Shown here: piece after piece, positions 28,193 to 36,738 of the stretch
Position numbering within the stretch: the stretch's first letter is position 1
How the letters are laid out: every line of letters begins with the position of its first letter
Source: Sphingomonadales bacterium Ga0077531
Lineage (GTDB): Bacteria > Pseudomonadota > Alphaproteobacteria > Sphingomonadales > Sphingomonadaceae
Length of the DNA stretch: 64,000 bases
NCBI GenBank assembly: GCA_001464915.1
Contig: LNED01000034.1
Span: 62,001 to 126,000 of the forward strand
Direction of reading: 5' to 3'
Program-made: the position numbers and the translations under genes
Notes under the pieces: generated by a model
Told to the model about the DNA's origin: nothing
Databases searched by the model: none
The model's input: only the letters and a program-made list of their open reading frames with translations

Positions 28193-29301
28193 CCACCACT
28201 GGCAAACAGCTGTTCACCACCCTCACCCCCGACGGCAAGCTGACGCTGGAGGTGGCGGAGAGCACTTTCCCCGCCCCCACCGGCAATCAGGTGCTGGTCA
28301 AGATGGAAGCCGCGCCGATCAACCCTTCGGACCTCGCGATCCTGACCAGCGCGGCGGATTTTGAGACGGCGGAATACACCCCCGGAAAGGTCGTAGCGAC
28401 CATGCCCGAGCCGTTCCTGACCGGCAACAAAGGTCGCCACGGCCAGCGCCTGACTGCGGGCAACGAAGGCGCGGGCACCGTGATCGCCACGGGTGATAGC
28501 GATATGGCCAAGGCGCTCATGGGTGCGCGGGTCGCCTGCGTTCCTGGCCATGCATTCAGCCAATATGCGATTGCGGATGCGATGATGTGCCTGCCGCTGG
28601 GCGACAATTCTTGCGAGGAAGGCGCATCCAGCTTCGTCAACCCGATGACCGCGCTGGGCTTTGTCGAGACTGCCAAGATGGAAGGGCACTCTGCCATTAT
28701 CCACCTGGCCGCCGCGTCGAACCTTGGTCAGATGCTCAACCGCATCTGCATCGAGGACGGGATGAAGCTGGTCAACATCGTCCGCAAGGACGAGCATGTG
28801 GAACTGCTGAAATCGCAGGGCGCGACCTATGTCGTGAATTCCTCCGCGCCGACCTACATGGCCGACCTGCGCGCCGCGATTAAGGAAACCGGCGCGTTCC
28901 TCGGCTTTGATCCGATTGGCGGCGGACAGGCGTCGGACGGCGTGCTCAAAGCGATGGAACAGGTTGCTTCGAGCCAGATGGCCGAGTTTTCGCGCTATGG
29001 TTCGAACCAGGACAAGAAGATGTACATGTACGGGCGGCTCGATCTCGGCCCGACCATTCTGACGCCGTCCTACGGGTTGCAATGGAGCATTTCAGGCTGG
29101 CTGTTGACCCCGTTCTTGCAGCGTGCCGGCATGGAGACCGTGGTGCGGATGCGTCAGCGGGTGCAGGCGAACCTCACCACGACCTTCGCCTCGCATTACA
29201 AGGCCAAGGTGACGCTAGAAGGGATGCTGGAGAAGGACGCGATCTGCGACTACCGCCAGATGAAAACCGGCGAGAAGTATCTGGTCACGCCCTGGGGGTG
29301 A
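28189..29301 (+). CDS. Zinc-free MDR-family oxidoreductase
   Basis: A 370-residue medium-chain dehydrogenase/reductase. The N-terminal GroES-like domain includes [18 protein letters not shown] and [12 protein letters not shown], and the cofactor domain has [20 protein letters not shown] in place of the usual GxGxxG, suggesting an altered NADP loop. The cysteine ligands of zinc enzymes are absent, as in quinone oxidoreductases. It overlaps truA by 4 bp. The substrate is unknown; enoyl or quinone reduction is a family-level guess. Confidence 0.82.
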   Translation: MTTTGKQLFTTLTPDGKLTLEVAESTFPAPTGNQVLVKMEAAPINPSDLAILTSAADFETAEYTPGKVVATMPEPFLTGNKGRHGQRLTAGNEGAGTVIATGDSDMAKALMGARVACVPGHAFSQYAIADAMMCLPLGDNSCEEGASSFVNPMTALGFVETAKMEGHSAIIHLAAASNLGQMLNRICIEDGMKLVNIVRKDEHVELLKSQGATYVVNSSAPTYMADLRAAIKETGAFLGFDPIGGGQASDGVLKAMEQVASSQMAEFSRYGSNQDKKMYMYGRLDLGPTILTPSYGLQWSISGWLLTPFLQRAGMETVVRMRQRVQANLTTTFASHYKAKVTLEGMLEKDAICDYRQMKTGEKYLVTPWG

Positions 29302-29315
29302 GGCATGTCTCCCCT

Positions 29316-29383
29316 GCGATTGGGGAGGGTTCGGCGGGTGGGGCGCGATGGTCACAAGACCGCGCAATCCCCACCTCGCCGGA
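29316..29383. repeat. Imperfect palindromic element
   Basis: The gap after the oxidoreductase carries CTCCCC-TGCGATT-GGGGAG and a wider imperfect inverted pair (CGGCGGGTGGGGCGCG against GCGCAATCCCCACCTCGCCG). It lies between converging genes and may help terminate both. Confidence 0.45.
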
Positions 29384-29423
29384 CGTTGGCCTTAGTTGCA
29401 ATGACGCATTGGCGTGCGGAGCC

Positions 29424-31763
29424 TCAGGCGCGGAGCTGGCGTTGATACCCCGCACCGTAGCGCAGCAATCCTGCGACCGCGTCTGCCGCGACGGGCTTTG
29501 AGAACAGATAGCCTTGAATATTCTGGCACCCTTCGCGTTCGAGCACCTCGAACTGAGCGATATCCTCGACCCCTTCTGCCAGAGTCTCCATGCCTAGCGC
29601 GTTGGCCAGTGTGGTGATCGCGCGGATCATCGCATGGCCATTGGCGTTGGTGCCCAGATCGTCGACAAAGCTTTTGTCGATCTTGACCTTGTCGAACGGG
29701 AAGGAGCGCAAATAGCTCAGCGAGGAATAGCCCGTTCCGAAATCATCAAGCGCAATCCTGACACCCAGATTGCGCAACGAATGCAGCATCGCCAGCGTCG
29801 CATCGACATCGGCGATGAAGATGCTCTCGGTGATCTCAAGCTCCAAGCGATGGGGTGCAAGACCGCTGGCTGACAGGGCCGAAAGAACCGTGCTCGTAAT
29901 CCCGCTGGCCGCAAATTGTTTGGGCGAGACATTGACCGCGACGGATACATCCTCTGGCCAAAGGCTCGCTTGATGGCACGCTTCGCGCAGCACCCATTCG
30001 CCGATCGGGATGATGAGCCCGGTTTCCTCCGCCAGCGCGATGAACTCGGCCGGATTAACCCGCCCGCGCGTCGGATGGTTCCAACGGATCAGCGCCTCAA
30101 ACCCGGTAAGGCGTTTCTCCGCCAGACTGTAAAGCGGCTGAAAATTGAGCTCGAACTCGCCTTCTTTGATGGCGGCGCGCAGGTCGATTTCCAGCTGACG
30201 ACGCTGGCGGGCTGCTTCGTCCAAGGCAGGCTCGAAGAAGTGGTAGGCGGATTTACCCTCGTGCTTGGCGCGGTACAGTGCCAGATCGGCGTTCTTCATC
30301 AAGGTGATGCTGTCGACGCCATCCACTGGGGCGACCGCGATGCCGAGGCTCGCTCCGCACGATGCCGTTTGACCGTTGATCGTCAGTGGGCGGTCAAAGG
30401 TCCTTTGCAGGCTGTCGGCGATGTTGCCGAGGCTTGCCTTGTCGTCGATCCCGTCGATCAGGATCGCGAATTCATCGCCGCCGAGCCGTGCGATCAGCGC
30501 GTCGGGGTGGTCTTCCTTGAGATGACCGGCAACCAGCCGCAACAGCGCATCGCCCGCCGGGTGGCCAAGCGTGTCGTTGACCATCTTGAAATCGTCGAGA
30601 TCGACATAGGCGACCATCATCCGTTCACCCGCCCGCCGCCGCGCGAGCATGTTGGCGAGCTGTTCGGTAAAAAGTTTGCGGTTGGGCAAGCCGGTTAGTC
30701 CATCATGCAGGCCGACATGAATGATCTCGCGCTCGCGTTCTTCGATGGCGGCGACCATCTGGTTGAAGCTGCTTGCCAACCGGCCGATCTCATCATCGGT
30801 TTCTACGCTCAGGCTGACCTCACGCCCTTGCCCGATCAGCCTCGTCGCCTCGTCAAGCTTCTGGAGCGGTTCGGTAACGCTGCGCGCGACTTTCCAGCTG
30901 AGACCCAGCACCAGCACGATTCCGCCCACCGCGAGCGCGATCAGCCAGCCTTTGAGGCTGGCATAGGCCGCGAGCGATTCGGCGAGCGCGTGCCGCAGCA
31001 CCAGCCGGGGGGCGATCCCGTCCTGCAAAACCGCGAGGTCAGAGACATGATAGAGAAAGCGCTCGCTCTCCTCCCGCTCAAACACGGCGTCGGCTTCTGC
31101 TTCGCGCAGCCACGACGGCTGGACGCCCGCTTCCACCACGTGCGCTTCGAGCGCGATCGGGGCGAGTTCGACCAACCGATCAAGCTCAGCGCGGTCGAGC
31201 GGTTGGGCAATCACCAACCAGCCAATCAGGTCAGGCGCTTCGATCGGTGCAGCTGCCGCCAGCGCCAGTCCGTTGTCCGCAGCGATGATCCCGCGCTTGC
31301 CGCCATCGTCGAGCCGAGCCCACAGCGTTTCAGGCGCCGGAATGCCGGTGGCGTCGGCGGCGAGCACTTCGCCTTCAAGCGTCAGGACGAAGGCAGCATC
31401 GGCGCGCACCCGGGTTTCGAGACTGGCGAGCGCGCTGGCGATGGTGGCCGCGTCGCCAGTCGCAACCGCCTCCCTGAAGCCGAAATCGTGGGCCAGCACA
31501 TCAGCCTGATCGGCCATTTGGCGCGCGCGCGCGGCAAGGATTTCATCGAACACGCGGGCATTGGCGGCGAGATCGCGCGCCGCGCCAGCCTCGGCGAAGC
31601 GTGCAAGCCCGCCTGCCGCGAGCGACACCACCAACCCCAGCACCAGCGCAAACAGTCCGGCATAAAGCAGCGCGATGCGTGATCGCAGCGAACCGATGCG
31701 CAGCCGCATCAGCCGCAAAATTGCCGCCCGCGCTTGGGCGGGCAGCACCTTCGTCAGAATCAT
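29424..31763 (-). CDS. Membrane GGDEF-EAL protein with periplasmic sensor and HAMP
   Basis: A 779-residue c-di-GMP enzyme. Layout: first membrane helix about 30-52, a periplasmic CACHE-like sensor (60-265), second helix about 271-291, HAMP (292-344), GGDEF domain (345-505) with intact RLGGDEF (426-432), and EAL domain (about 520-770) with intact FEALIRWNHP and DDFGTGYSS. The RxxD product-inhibition site is absent (DHPD in its place). Both activities therefore look possible. The ATG overlaps the stop of the cupredoxin-like gene (ATGA), which couples enzyme and periplasmic partner and suggests that the sensor domain reads the state of that protein. Confidence 0.92.
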   Translation of the reverse strand: MILTKVLPAQARAAILRLMRLRIGSLRSRIALLYAGLFALVLGLVVSLAAGGLARFAEAGAARDLAANARVFDEILAARARQMADQADVLAHDFGFREAVATGDAATIASALASLETRVRADAAFVLTLEGEVLAADATGIPAPETLWARLDDGGKRGIIAADNGLALAAAAPIEAPDLIGWLVIAQPLDRAELDRLVELAPIALEAHVVEAGVQPSWLREAEADAVFEREESERFLYHVSDLAVLQDGIAPRLVLRHALAESLAAYASLKGWLIALAVGGIVLVLGLSWKVARSVTEPLQKLDEATRLIGQGREVSLSVETDDEIGRLASSFNQMVAAIEEREREIIHVGLHDGLTGLPNRKLFTEQLANMLARRRAGERMMVAYVDLDDFKMVNDTLGHPAGDALLRLVAGHLKEDHPDALIARLGGDEFAILIDGIDDKASLGNIADSLQRTFDRPLTINGQTASCGASLGIAVAPVDGVDSITLMKNADLALYRAKHEGKSAYHFFEPALDEAARQRRQLEIDLRAAIKEGEFELNFQPLYSLAEKRLTGFEALIRWNHPTRGRVNPAEFIALAEETGLIIPIGEWVLREACHQASLWPEDVSVAVNVSPKQFAASGITSTVLSALSASGLAPHRLELEITESIFIADVDATLAMLHSLRNLGVRIALDDFGTGYSSLSYLRSFPFDKVKIDKSFVDDLGTNANGHAMIRAITTLANALGMETLAEGVEDIAQFEVLEREGCQNIQGYLFSKPVAADAVAGLLRYGAGYQRQLRA

Positions 31764-32398
31764 CGCAGGGCGACCTTGAGCTTGTGCACCTGCGCGCCGC
31801 CATTGATCGTGATCGCCGACTTGCTCTCGCCCGAAGGCGTGCGAAGCATCGGGTGCCAGACGGTCAGGCTCGCCCCGCCGTTCACCATGCCGGCCAGCGT
31901 CACGTAGCCGTTGTGATCGGTCTTGCCCGCAAAAGGCGTATCGGTGACCCGGATATAGCCGCGCATCTGATCATGGATGTTGCAGCCCAGCTTGACGCTG
32001 CCGACGATCGGGAACGTGTGGGTGCGGGTCTGATCACGGCCGTAGAGATCAATCTCAAACCGCGCGACCTTGGAAAAGCTGTAGATCGAGTGTCGCACCG
32101 TATCGAGATTGGGGAAAGCAACTGTACTGCCCCGGGCGACGATCAGCGTACCAGGGGTAAACTGCTGATTTTTCTGCGCCATGCCCATTTTCCAGGGAAA
32201 CTGGATTGGCCCTTGCGGAAGCTTGGCACTGCGTAGCTCGACCACGGCATCGCGCACCGGCAGGCCATCAGCATCGACAACCTGAACCCGCAAGCTGGCA
32301 GGCGCGGCCGCGTGCACCAGCGCGGTTCCGCCAGCCAGCCCAGCAAGTGCGGCAAAACCGGCGGCAATGAGATGCAGAAAAGAGGGGCGGGCGCGCAT
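31760..32398 (-). CDS. Periplasmic cupredoxin-like protein ('methylamine utilization protein' family)
   Basis: A 212-residue exported protein; the signal peptide runs to about residue 31 (TALVHA-AA). After a carboxypeptidase-regulatory-like strand set (35-57) comes a plastocyanin-type segment, FPNLDTVRHSIYSF, with His103, then GCNIHDQM with Cys139, His142 and Met145. This is the His-Cys-His-Met set of a type 1 copper site. Proteins like this are often named for methylamine utilization, but no mau genes are here. AGGAG stands seven bases before the ATG. It is the first gene of a two-gene operon with the GGDEF-EAL protein. Confidence 0.82.
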   Translation of the reverse strand: MRARPSFLHLIAAGFAALAGLAGGTALVHAAAPASLRVQVVDADGLPVRDAVVELRSAKLPQGPIQFPWKMGMAQKNQQFTPGTLIVARGSTVAFPNLDTVRHSIYSFSKVARFEIDLYGRDQTRTHTFPIVGSVKLGCNIHDQMRGYIRVTDTPFAGKTDHNGYVTLAGMVNGGASLTVWHPMLRTPSGESKSAITINGGAQVHKLKVALR

Positions 32399-32487
32399 GG
32401 TAGGCTCCTGCCACTATCGTGAACCTCTTAAAGAACCCTCGCCATAAGGTTTAGGGTAGCTTTACCTTGTTTGGCTAGGCGAGGCCG
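32399..32487. promoter_or_regulatory. Divergent control region between the cupredoxin and DUF3034 genes
   Basis: These 89 bases separate two operons and must hold both promoters. They are AT-richer than the surroundings and include two direct GAAC repeats eight bases apart (32421-32436) and the arms AAGGT (32446-32450) and ACCTT (32464-32468). One shared regulator is plausible. No -10/-35 pair is certain. Confidence 0.4.
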
Positions 32488-33501
32488 ATGTCGATGTTTG
32501 CTTCCTGCTTGCTGGCGGTGTGCCAAAGTGTGGCTGCGCTGGCTTCTCCGGTTGATCCCGCACCTGCACCGCAAATCGCCTATGCCCGGGTAATTGATGC
32601 CGCGCCGTTGCCGCCCGCTTCCGCCCCGACGCACAGGGCGCACCAACCAGTCAGCACCGATGCGAGCAGTTTGGCCGGGGACGGCGTGCGGCTGGGCAAA
32701 GTCGATCTGTTCGATGGCGGCAAGCTGCTGCTGACCAACGGCGTTGCCACGGTTGAAGGCTCATCAGGCGGCGGAATTGCTCGCTGGGCAACGATTGCCG
32801 GTCGGCAGGTGCCTGGCGGGATCGGTGCATCGGCCCATGCCACCGCGATCGAACTGCCCGACTTCGGCTGGCGGTCATATGGGGTGGCGGTGGGCTTTGG
32901 CGACCGGCTCGAACTCAGCCTAGCCCGCATCGATTTCGACACCCGCGATGCCGGCGCCTTGCTGGGTATCGGGGAAGGCTACACCATCAACCTCGACACC
33001 TTTGGCGCGAAGCTGCGGGTCGCGGGCGATGTTGTCTATGGCGAGCCGTGGTTGCCGCAGATTGCCATCGGCATCGAACACAAGCGCAGCCGCGACGGCG
33101 CATTGATGCGCGCGCTGGGCGCGGCGGATGCCGAGGGAACTGATGTGACCATCAGCGCCACCAAGCTGCTGCTTTCGCGCAGCTTGCTGGTCAATACGAC
33201 ACTCCGCTATACTGCGGCGAACGAGCTCGGCCTGCTGGGCTTTGGTTCGGCCAATGATGGCTACAAACTGCAATTCGAAGGATCGCTGGGCTACCAGTTG
33301 TCGCGCCGCGCACTGATCGGTGCGGAGTATCGCTCCAAACCCGACAATCTCGGGCTTGGCGAAGATGATTGGCTGGACATCTTTGCGGCTTATGCCCTCA
33401 CCGATCGCCTGACGCTGACTGCCGCCTATGTCGAGTTGGGCTCGATCGCCACCTTCTCCGACCAGCGCGGCGGCTTTGTGTCCGCGCAGGTCGCGTTCTG
33501 A
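32488..33501 (+). CDS. DUF3034 outer-membrane beta-barrel protein
   Basis: A 337-residue exported protein with a signal peptide ending near residue 20 (VAALAS). After a low-complexity segment rich in Ala and Pro (21-60), it shows GVRLGKVDLFDGGKLLLTNGVATVEGSSGGGIARWATI and then alternating hydrophobic/polar strands ending in FVSAQVAF; the final aromatic Phe is the outer-membrane barrel signature. The family is annotated only as DUF3034. It is followed after 22 bases by the globin gene, and divergent from the cupredoxin operon. Confidence 0.82.
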   Translation: MSMFASCLLAVCQSVAALASPVDPAPAPQIAYARVIDAAPLPPASAPTHRAHQPVSTDASSLAGDGVRLGKVDLFDGGKLLLTNGVATVEGSSGGGIARWATIAGRQVPGGIGASAHATAIELPDFGWRSYGVAVGFGDRLELSLARIDFDTRDAGALLGIGEGYTINLDTFGAKLRVAGDVVYGEPWLPQIAIGIEHKRSRDGALMRALGAADAEGTDVTISATKLLLSRSLLVNTTLRYTAANELGLLGFGSANDGYKLQFEGSLGYQLSRRALIGAEYRSKPDNLGLGEDDWLDIFAAYALTDRLTLTAAYVELGSIATFSDQRGGFVSAQVAF

Positions 33502-33523
33502 CCCATTTCCCGGAGCCTTGCCG

Positions 33524-34060
33524 ATGCTGCTGACCACCACTGCTGCCGCTGCACTGATGCTGCTGCAACAAGCCCCTGCCGAAAGCACCGATTGGGACGC
33601 CGAGTTCGGGGTCGAGGTGAAAGAGCGCGATGCCGTAACCGGAGAGCTGCCGGTCGATCCCTACACCCAGTCCAACGCCAATGCCGGGGCGAAACCCTAT
33701 GATGGCGCGGTGCTGGCAGCCGATTTCGGCGGGCGCGAGGGAATCGCCAGAATCGCCGCGCGCACCGTCGATCTGTCTGAAGCCGACCCCCGCATCGCCG
33801 ATATTTTCGCCGCGAACGACATGGTCCGCCTTAAGCGGACATTGGGTGAGCAGTTCTGCTATCTGCTTGGGGCGGGTTGCGAATATACCGGGCGAGATAT
33901 GAAGACCGCCCACGCCGAAATGGGTGTCACAAAGGCCGACCTGAACGCGCTCGTCGAAAATCTGCAAATCGCTATGCGCGAGGCGGGCGTGCCCTTTGCC
34001 GCACAGAACCGCCTGCTGTCCAAATTGGCACCGGCGTCGAAGGACATCATCGAGCGTTAG
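33524..34060 (+). CDS. Exported group-1 truncated haemoglobin
   Basis: A 178-residue protein whose C-terminal part (about 68-172) is a group-1 truncated globin. The family block YTGRDMKTAHAEMGVT is present with the proximal haem ligand His130, and EQFCYLLGAGCEY precedes it. Unlike most such globins it has an N-terminal hydrophobic signal (1-16) and a linker, so it is probably periplasmic. The helix-B Phe-Tyr pair that normally faces the haem is missing (ARTVDLSEADPR instead), implying an altered ligand pocket. The start at 33524 has CGGAG upstream. It is last in the DUF3034 operon. Confidence 0.85.
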   Translation: MLLTTTAAAALMLLQQAPAESTDWDAEFGVEVKERDAVTGELPVDPYTQSNANAGAKPYDGAVLAADFGGREGIARIAARTVDLSEADPRIADIFAANDMVRLKRTLGEQFCYLLGAGCEYTGRDMKTAHAEMGVTKADLNALVENLQIAMREAGVPFAAQNRLLSKLAPASKDIIER

Positions 34061-34126
34061 GTCGCTCAGAGAACGATAACCGAGTTTAGGAATTGGGCAG
34101 GAACGGGCAAAGCCATAAGCCTAACC

Positions 34127-35110
34127 TCAATCAAACGCAGCCTGTATTCGCGCCGCATCGGTGATCCCATTCGCGATCAGCACCATCAGCAGCATTCGCG
34201 CCTTGGCCGGGCCGAGCGCGCGGGCTGCCACCAGCCCAAGCGCGTCATCATCCACCTCGACATTGCGGTCGACGATGCCTTCATCGACGCGGGTTGATCG
34301 CACCACTGGCACGCCTGAAGCTGCCGCTTCGGCCAGCGCGGCGATCACGCAGGCGGGGGCGTTGCCCTGCCCCATGCCTGCCAGCACGATGCCTTTGCAG
34401 CCGATGCCGAGCAGCGCCTTGACCGGCTGTTCGTCCATCCCTGCGCCTGCGGTGAGGATCGCGACGCGGGGCAACGCTTCGGGCCACACATAACGTGCCT
34501 TCTCACCCAAGCGGTGCGGCGGGCCGAACCAATCGAGCCCTGACGGGGTAACGCGGGCGATGGCCCCTCGCGGAAAGCTTTTGAAGGCATCGATGCTCGA
34601 CGTCGCGGCCTTGCGGGCATCGCGCGCGGCCAGCACCGCATCGCCCATCACCAGCAACACGCCCCGACCTGCCGCCGCAGGATCGCTCACCACCCGCACC
34701 GCATTGGCGAAGTTGCGCATCCCGTCCGCCCCCACCGCATCGGCGGGCCGCATCGCGCCGACCAGCACGATGGGCTTGCCCGCAGGCAAGGTGAGGTCGA
34801 GCAGGAAGGCGGTTTCCTCCGCCGTGTCTGTCCCGTGGGTGATGATCACGCCGGTGATCGCCGGGTCAGCCTGCGCCCCCGCACACGCCGTATGGAGCGC
34901 CTGCCATTGCGGCCAGCCAATATCCTGCGATCCGATCCGCGCGACTTCCTGCGGGATCAACTCCGCCGCCAGCCCCAACGCAGCGAGGTTTCCGAGCATC
35001 GCCTCCAGCCCCAGCCCGCCGGGTCGATAGGCTGCGCTCGTCGCGCTCGCTCCTGCGCCCGCAATCGTGCCGCCGGTGCCCAGAACAAGGATGCGCGGTG
35101 TGATGGTCAT
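34127..35110 (-). CDS. L-asparaginase, type II-like, cytoplasmic
   Basis: The 327-residue enzyme hydrolyses asparagine to aspartate and ammonia. The two catalytic threonine motifs are intact: LGTGGTIAG (about 11-19) and VIITHGTDTAEETAFLL, with GAMRP and GVLLVMGD following. There is no signal peptide, so it acts in the cytoplasm even though the sequence is closer to type II enzymes. It is convergent with the globin gene and upstream of nothing on its strand. Confidence 0.9.
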   Translation of the reverse strand: MTITPRILVLGTGGTIAGAGASATSAAYRPGGLGLEAMLGNLAALGLAAELIPQEVARIGSQDIGWPQWQALHTACAGAQADPAITGVIITHGTDTAEETAFLLDLTLPAGKPIVLVGAMRPADAVGADGMRNFANAVRVVSDPAAAGRGVLLVMGDAVLAARDARKAATSSIDAFKSFPRGAIARVTPSGLDWFGPPHRLGEKARYVWPEALPRVAILTAGAGMDEQPVKALLGIGCKGIVLAGMGQGNAPACVIAALAEAAASGVPVVRSTRVDEGIVDRNVEVDDDALGLVAARALGPAKARMLLMVLIANGITDAARIQAAFD

Positions 35111-35160
35111 GTCCTCGCCCCTAGCCGCTCATGCGCAGTCCAGCCAGATCGCAATCGCAG

Positions 35161-35748
35161 CTAGCCGGTATCGCGCTCGAACTTATCAAAGATCGCGGCC
35201 AGCCCCGGCACATCGGCCTCTGCCCGCAGCGATGCCAGCGCAGCGGCAATGTCGATTTCGAACTCCGAAACCCCCGCTTCCAACGCGGTATGGTGCGCGC
35301 CGAGCGAGCGGGCCAGCGTCAAGGCAGGGCGGTTTTCGGGCAGGATATTGACCGCGAGCTGCTCCAGCCCCTCGCGCTGGCAATCGAGCAACAGCACTGC
35401 GCTCAGCAGCCGCGCCAGCCCGCGCCCGTGATATTCATCAATCACCGCGACCGAGAATTCGGCCGTGTCGGGGTCGTCCTTGTCGCGGAAAGCATGCACC
35501 ACACCCAGCGCCGGCGTTTCAGGCAGATCGCTGCGTAGCGCGCCCCAGGCGATGTGATCATGCCCGTCGACCGTAACCAGCGCCTTGATCACCTGAGGCG
35601 GCGCTTCCCGCATCCCGGAAAAGAACCGCAGGTAGCGTGATTGCGCGGATAGCCTGGCAATCCCGTCCTTCAACAGCTGTTCGTCACCCTTGCCAACCTG
35701 CCGGATGCACACCGGTGTGCCGTCGTTAAGCTGCGTGTGGATAATCAT
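35161..35748 (-). CDS. GNAT-family acetyltransferase
   Basis: A 195-residue protein from the ATG at 35748 (MIIHTQLNDGTPVCIRQV). The acetyl-CoA loop is seen in EYHGRGLARLLSAVLL, preceded by the beta-4 strand AEFSVAVID. The N-terminal block RYLRFFSGMREAPPQVI is typical of acetyltransferase domains that are also fused to acyl-CoA synthetases and modify protein lysines, so protein acetylation is possible. The in-frame extension upstream lacks support. Confidence 0.8.
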   Translation of the reverse strand: MIIHTQLNDGTPVCIRQVGKGDEQLLKDGIARLSAQSRYLRFFSGMREAPPQVIKALVTVDGHDHIAWGALRSDLPETPALGVVHAFRDKDDPDTAEFSVAVIDEYHGRGLARLLSAVLLLDCQREGLEQLAVNILPENRPALTLARSLGAHHTALEAGVSEFEIDIAAALASLRAEADVPGLAAIFDKFERDTG

Positions 35749-35797
35749 GGCGCGGGCTCGCTCCTTGTGGCTGCGGCGCTTGTAGCAGCTTCGCGGC

Positions 35798-35825
35798 TTG
35801 ACCGCTGCCCAATCCCCGCTAAATC
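35798..35825 (+). promoter_or_regulatory. Promoter of tRNA-Val
   Basis: TTGACC (35798-35803) and TAAATC (35820-35825) are 16 bases apart and end 19 bases before the tRNA, the expected place for a sigma-70 type promoter. Confidence 0.55.
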
Positions 35826-35844
35826 GACCGCACGCCAATGCGTG

Positions 35845-35920
35845 GGGCGGTTAGCTCAGTTGGTAGAGCATCTCGTTTACACCGAGAGGGTCAGCGGTTC
35901 GAGCCCGTTACCGCCCACCA
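35845..35920 (+). tRNA. tRNA-Val (anticodon TAC)
   Basis: The 76-base cloverleaf is complete: acceptor arm GGGCGGT / ACCGCCC, D-arm GCTC-AGTTGGTA-GAGC, anticodon arm TCTCG-TTTACAC-CGAGA with TAC at positions 34-36, T-loop TTCGAGC, and an encoded 3' CCA. It reads valine codons GUA/GUG. Confidence 0.97.
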
Positions 35921-36050
35921 TTCATGCGAAGCGCCCGTGATCAGCCACCGGCGCATCCGGTTTGGTTGATGCATATCAAAGAAATTCGGCGCGCGAACTG
36001 TCATCAAAATACCCGGCCTACTTTTCTCGATTCGTTTCTGGGAGGTTTTG

Positions 36051-36629
36051 ATGGTTGGATTGACAAGAACTGGCGCGGCCCTGGCCCTCGCGCTGCTCGC
36101 GGTCGGATGTGCTGGTAAACCAACACCCTATCAGCCGATTTCGTCGGCCAGTCGCATCGCAGGCGGATATTCCGAGGTTCGGCTCGCGTCGGATCACTTT
36201 CGCGTTACGTTCGTCGGCAACAGCTTCACCTCGCGTGAGCGGGTCGAGGGCTCGCTGCTCTACCGTGCGGCCGAGCTGACGCGGCTAGAGGGTTACGACT
36301 GGTTTGTAATCGAAGACCGCGAGGTGGAGCATCAGGTCGAGCGCCGGTCGCGTCCCGATCCGCTTTACCGTCCGTGGTTCTATGACGATTACGCCTATTG
36401 GCGGCCTTATTGGCGTTATTACGGGCCGCGATCAGGATGGCGCACATGGGATCCCTATTTCGGCGATCCATTCTGGGCTGACCGCGTCGATACGCAGACC
36501 GTCGAACGCTTTGAGGTGTCGGCCGAAATCCGGATGGGCCGCGGCACCATGCCAGCAAACAATCCTAGAGCTTTCGACGCGCGCGACGTGATTGCCCGCG
36601 TCGGCCCTAAAATCCGCGACAAAGACTAG
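36051..36629 (+). CDS. CC0125/CC1285-type lipoprotein
   Basis: A 192-residue lipoprotein. The signal is MVGLTRTGAALALALLAVGC with the lipobox cysteine at 20. The mature part contains YSEVRLASDHFRVTFVGNSFTSRERVEGSLLYRAAELT, the pattern of the Caulobacter CC0125/CC1285 lipoprotein family, followed by a Tyr/Trp-rich region (DDYAYWRPYWRYYGPRSGW). I take the ATG at 36051, which has GGAGG five bases upstream. Function unknown, probably envelope-associated. Confidence 0.82.
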   Translation: MVGLTRTGAALALALLAVGCAGKPTPYQPISSASRIAGGYSEVRLASDHFRVTFVGNSFTSRERVEGSLLYRAAELTRLEGYDWFVIEDREVEHQVERRSRPDPLYRPWFYDDYAYWRPYWRYYGPRSGWRTWDPYFGDPFWADRVDTQTVERFEVSAEIRMGRGTMPANNPRAFDARDVIARVGPKIRDKD

Positions 36630-36738
36630 CGGCAGGCACCATTGTCGGGAACGAGCGGATGCCGAACCGCCATGCGATTGAGATTTTTGGCCTCGGTGTC
36701 CAGCTTGCCCCGACGATGCCTGTTCGATGGGCGCAGCA

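Noticed and set aside
32421..32436. GAAC-N8-GAAC between the cupredoxin and DUF3034 genes as a third LexA box
   Set aside because: The spacer is eight, not seven, bases, so it does not fit the alphaproteobacterial operator.
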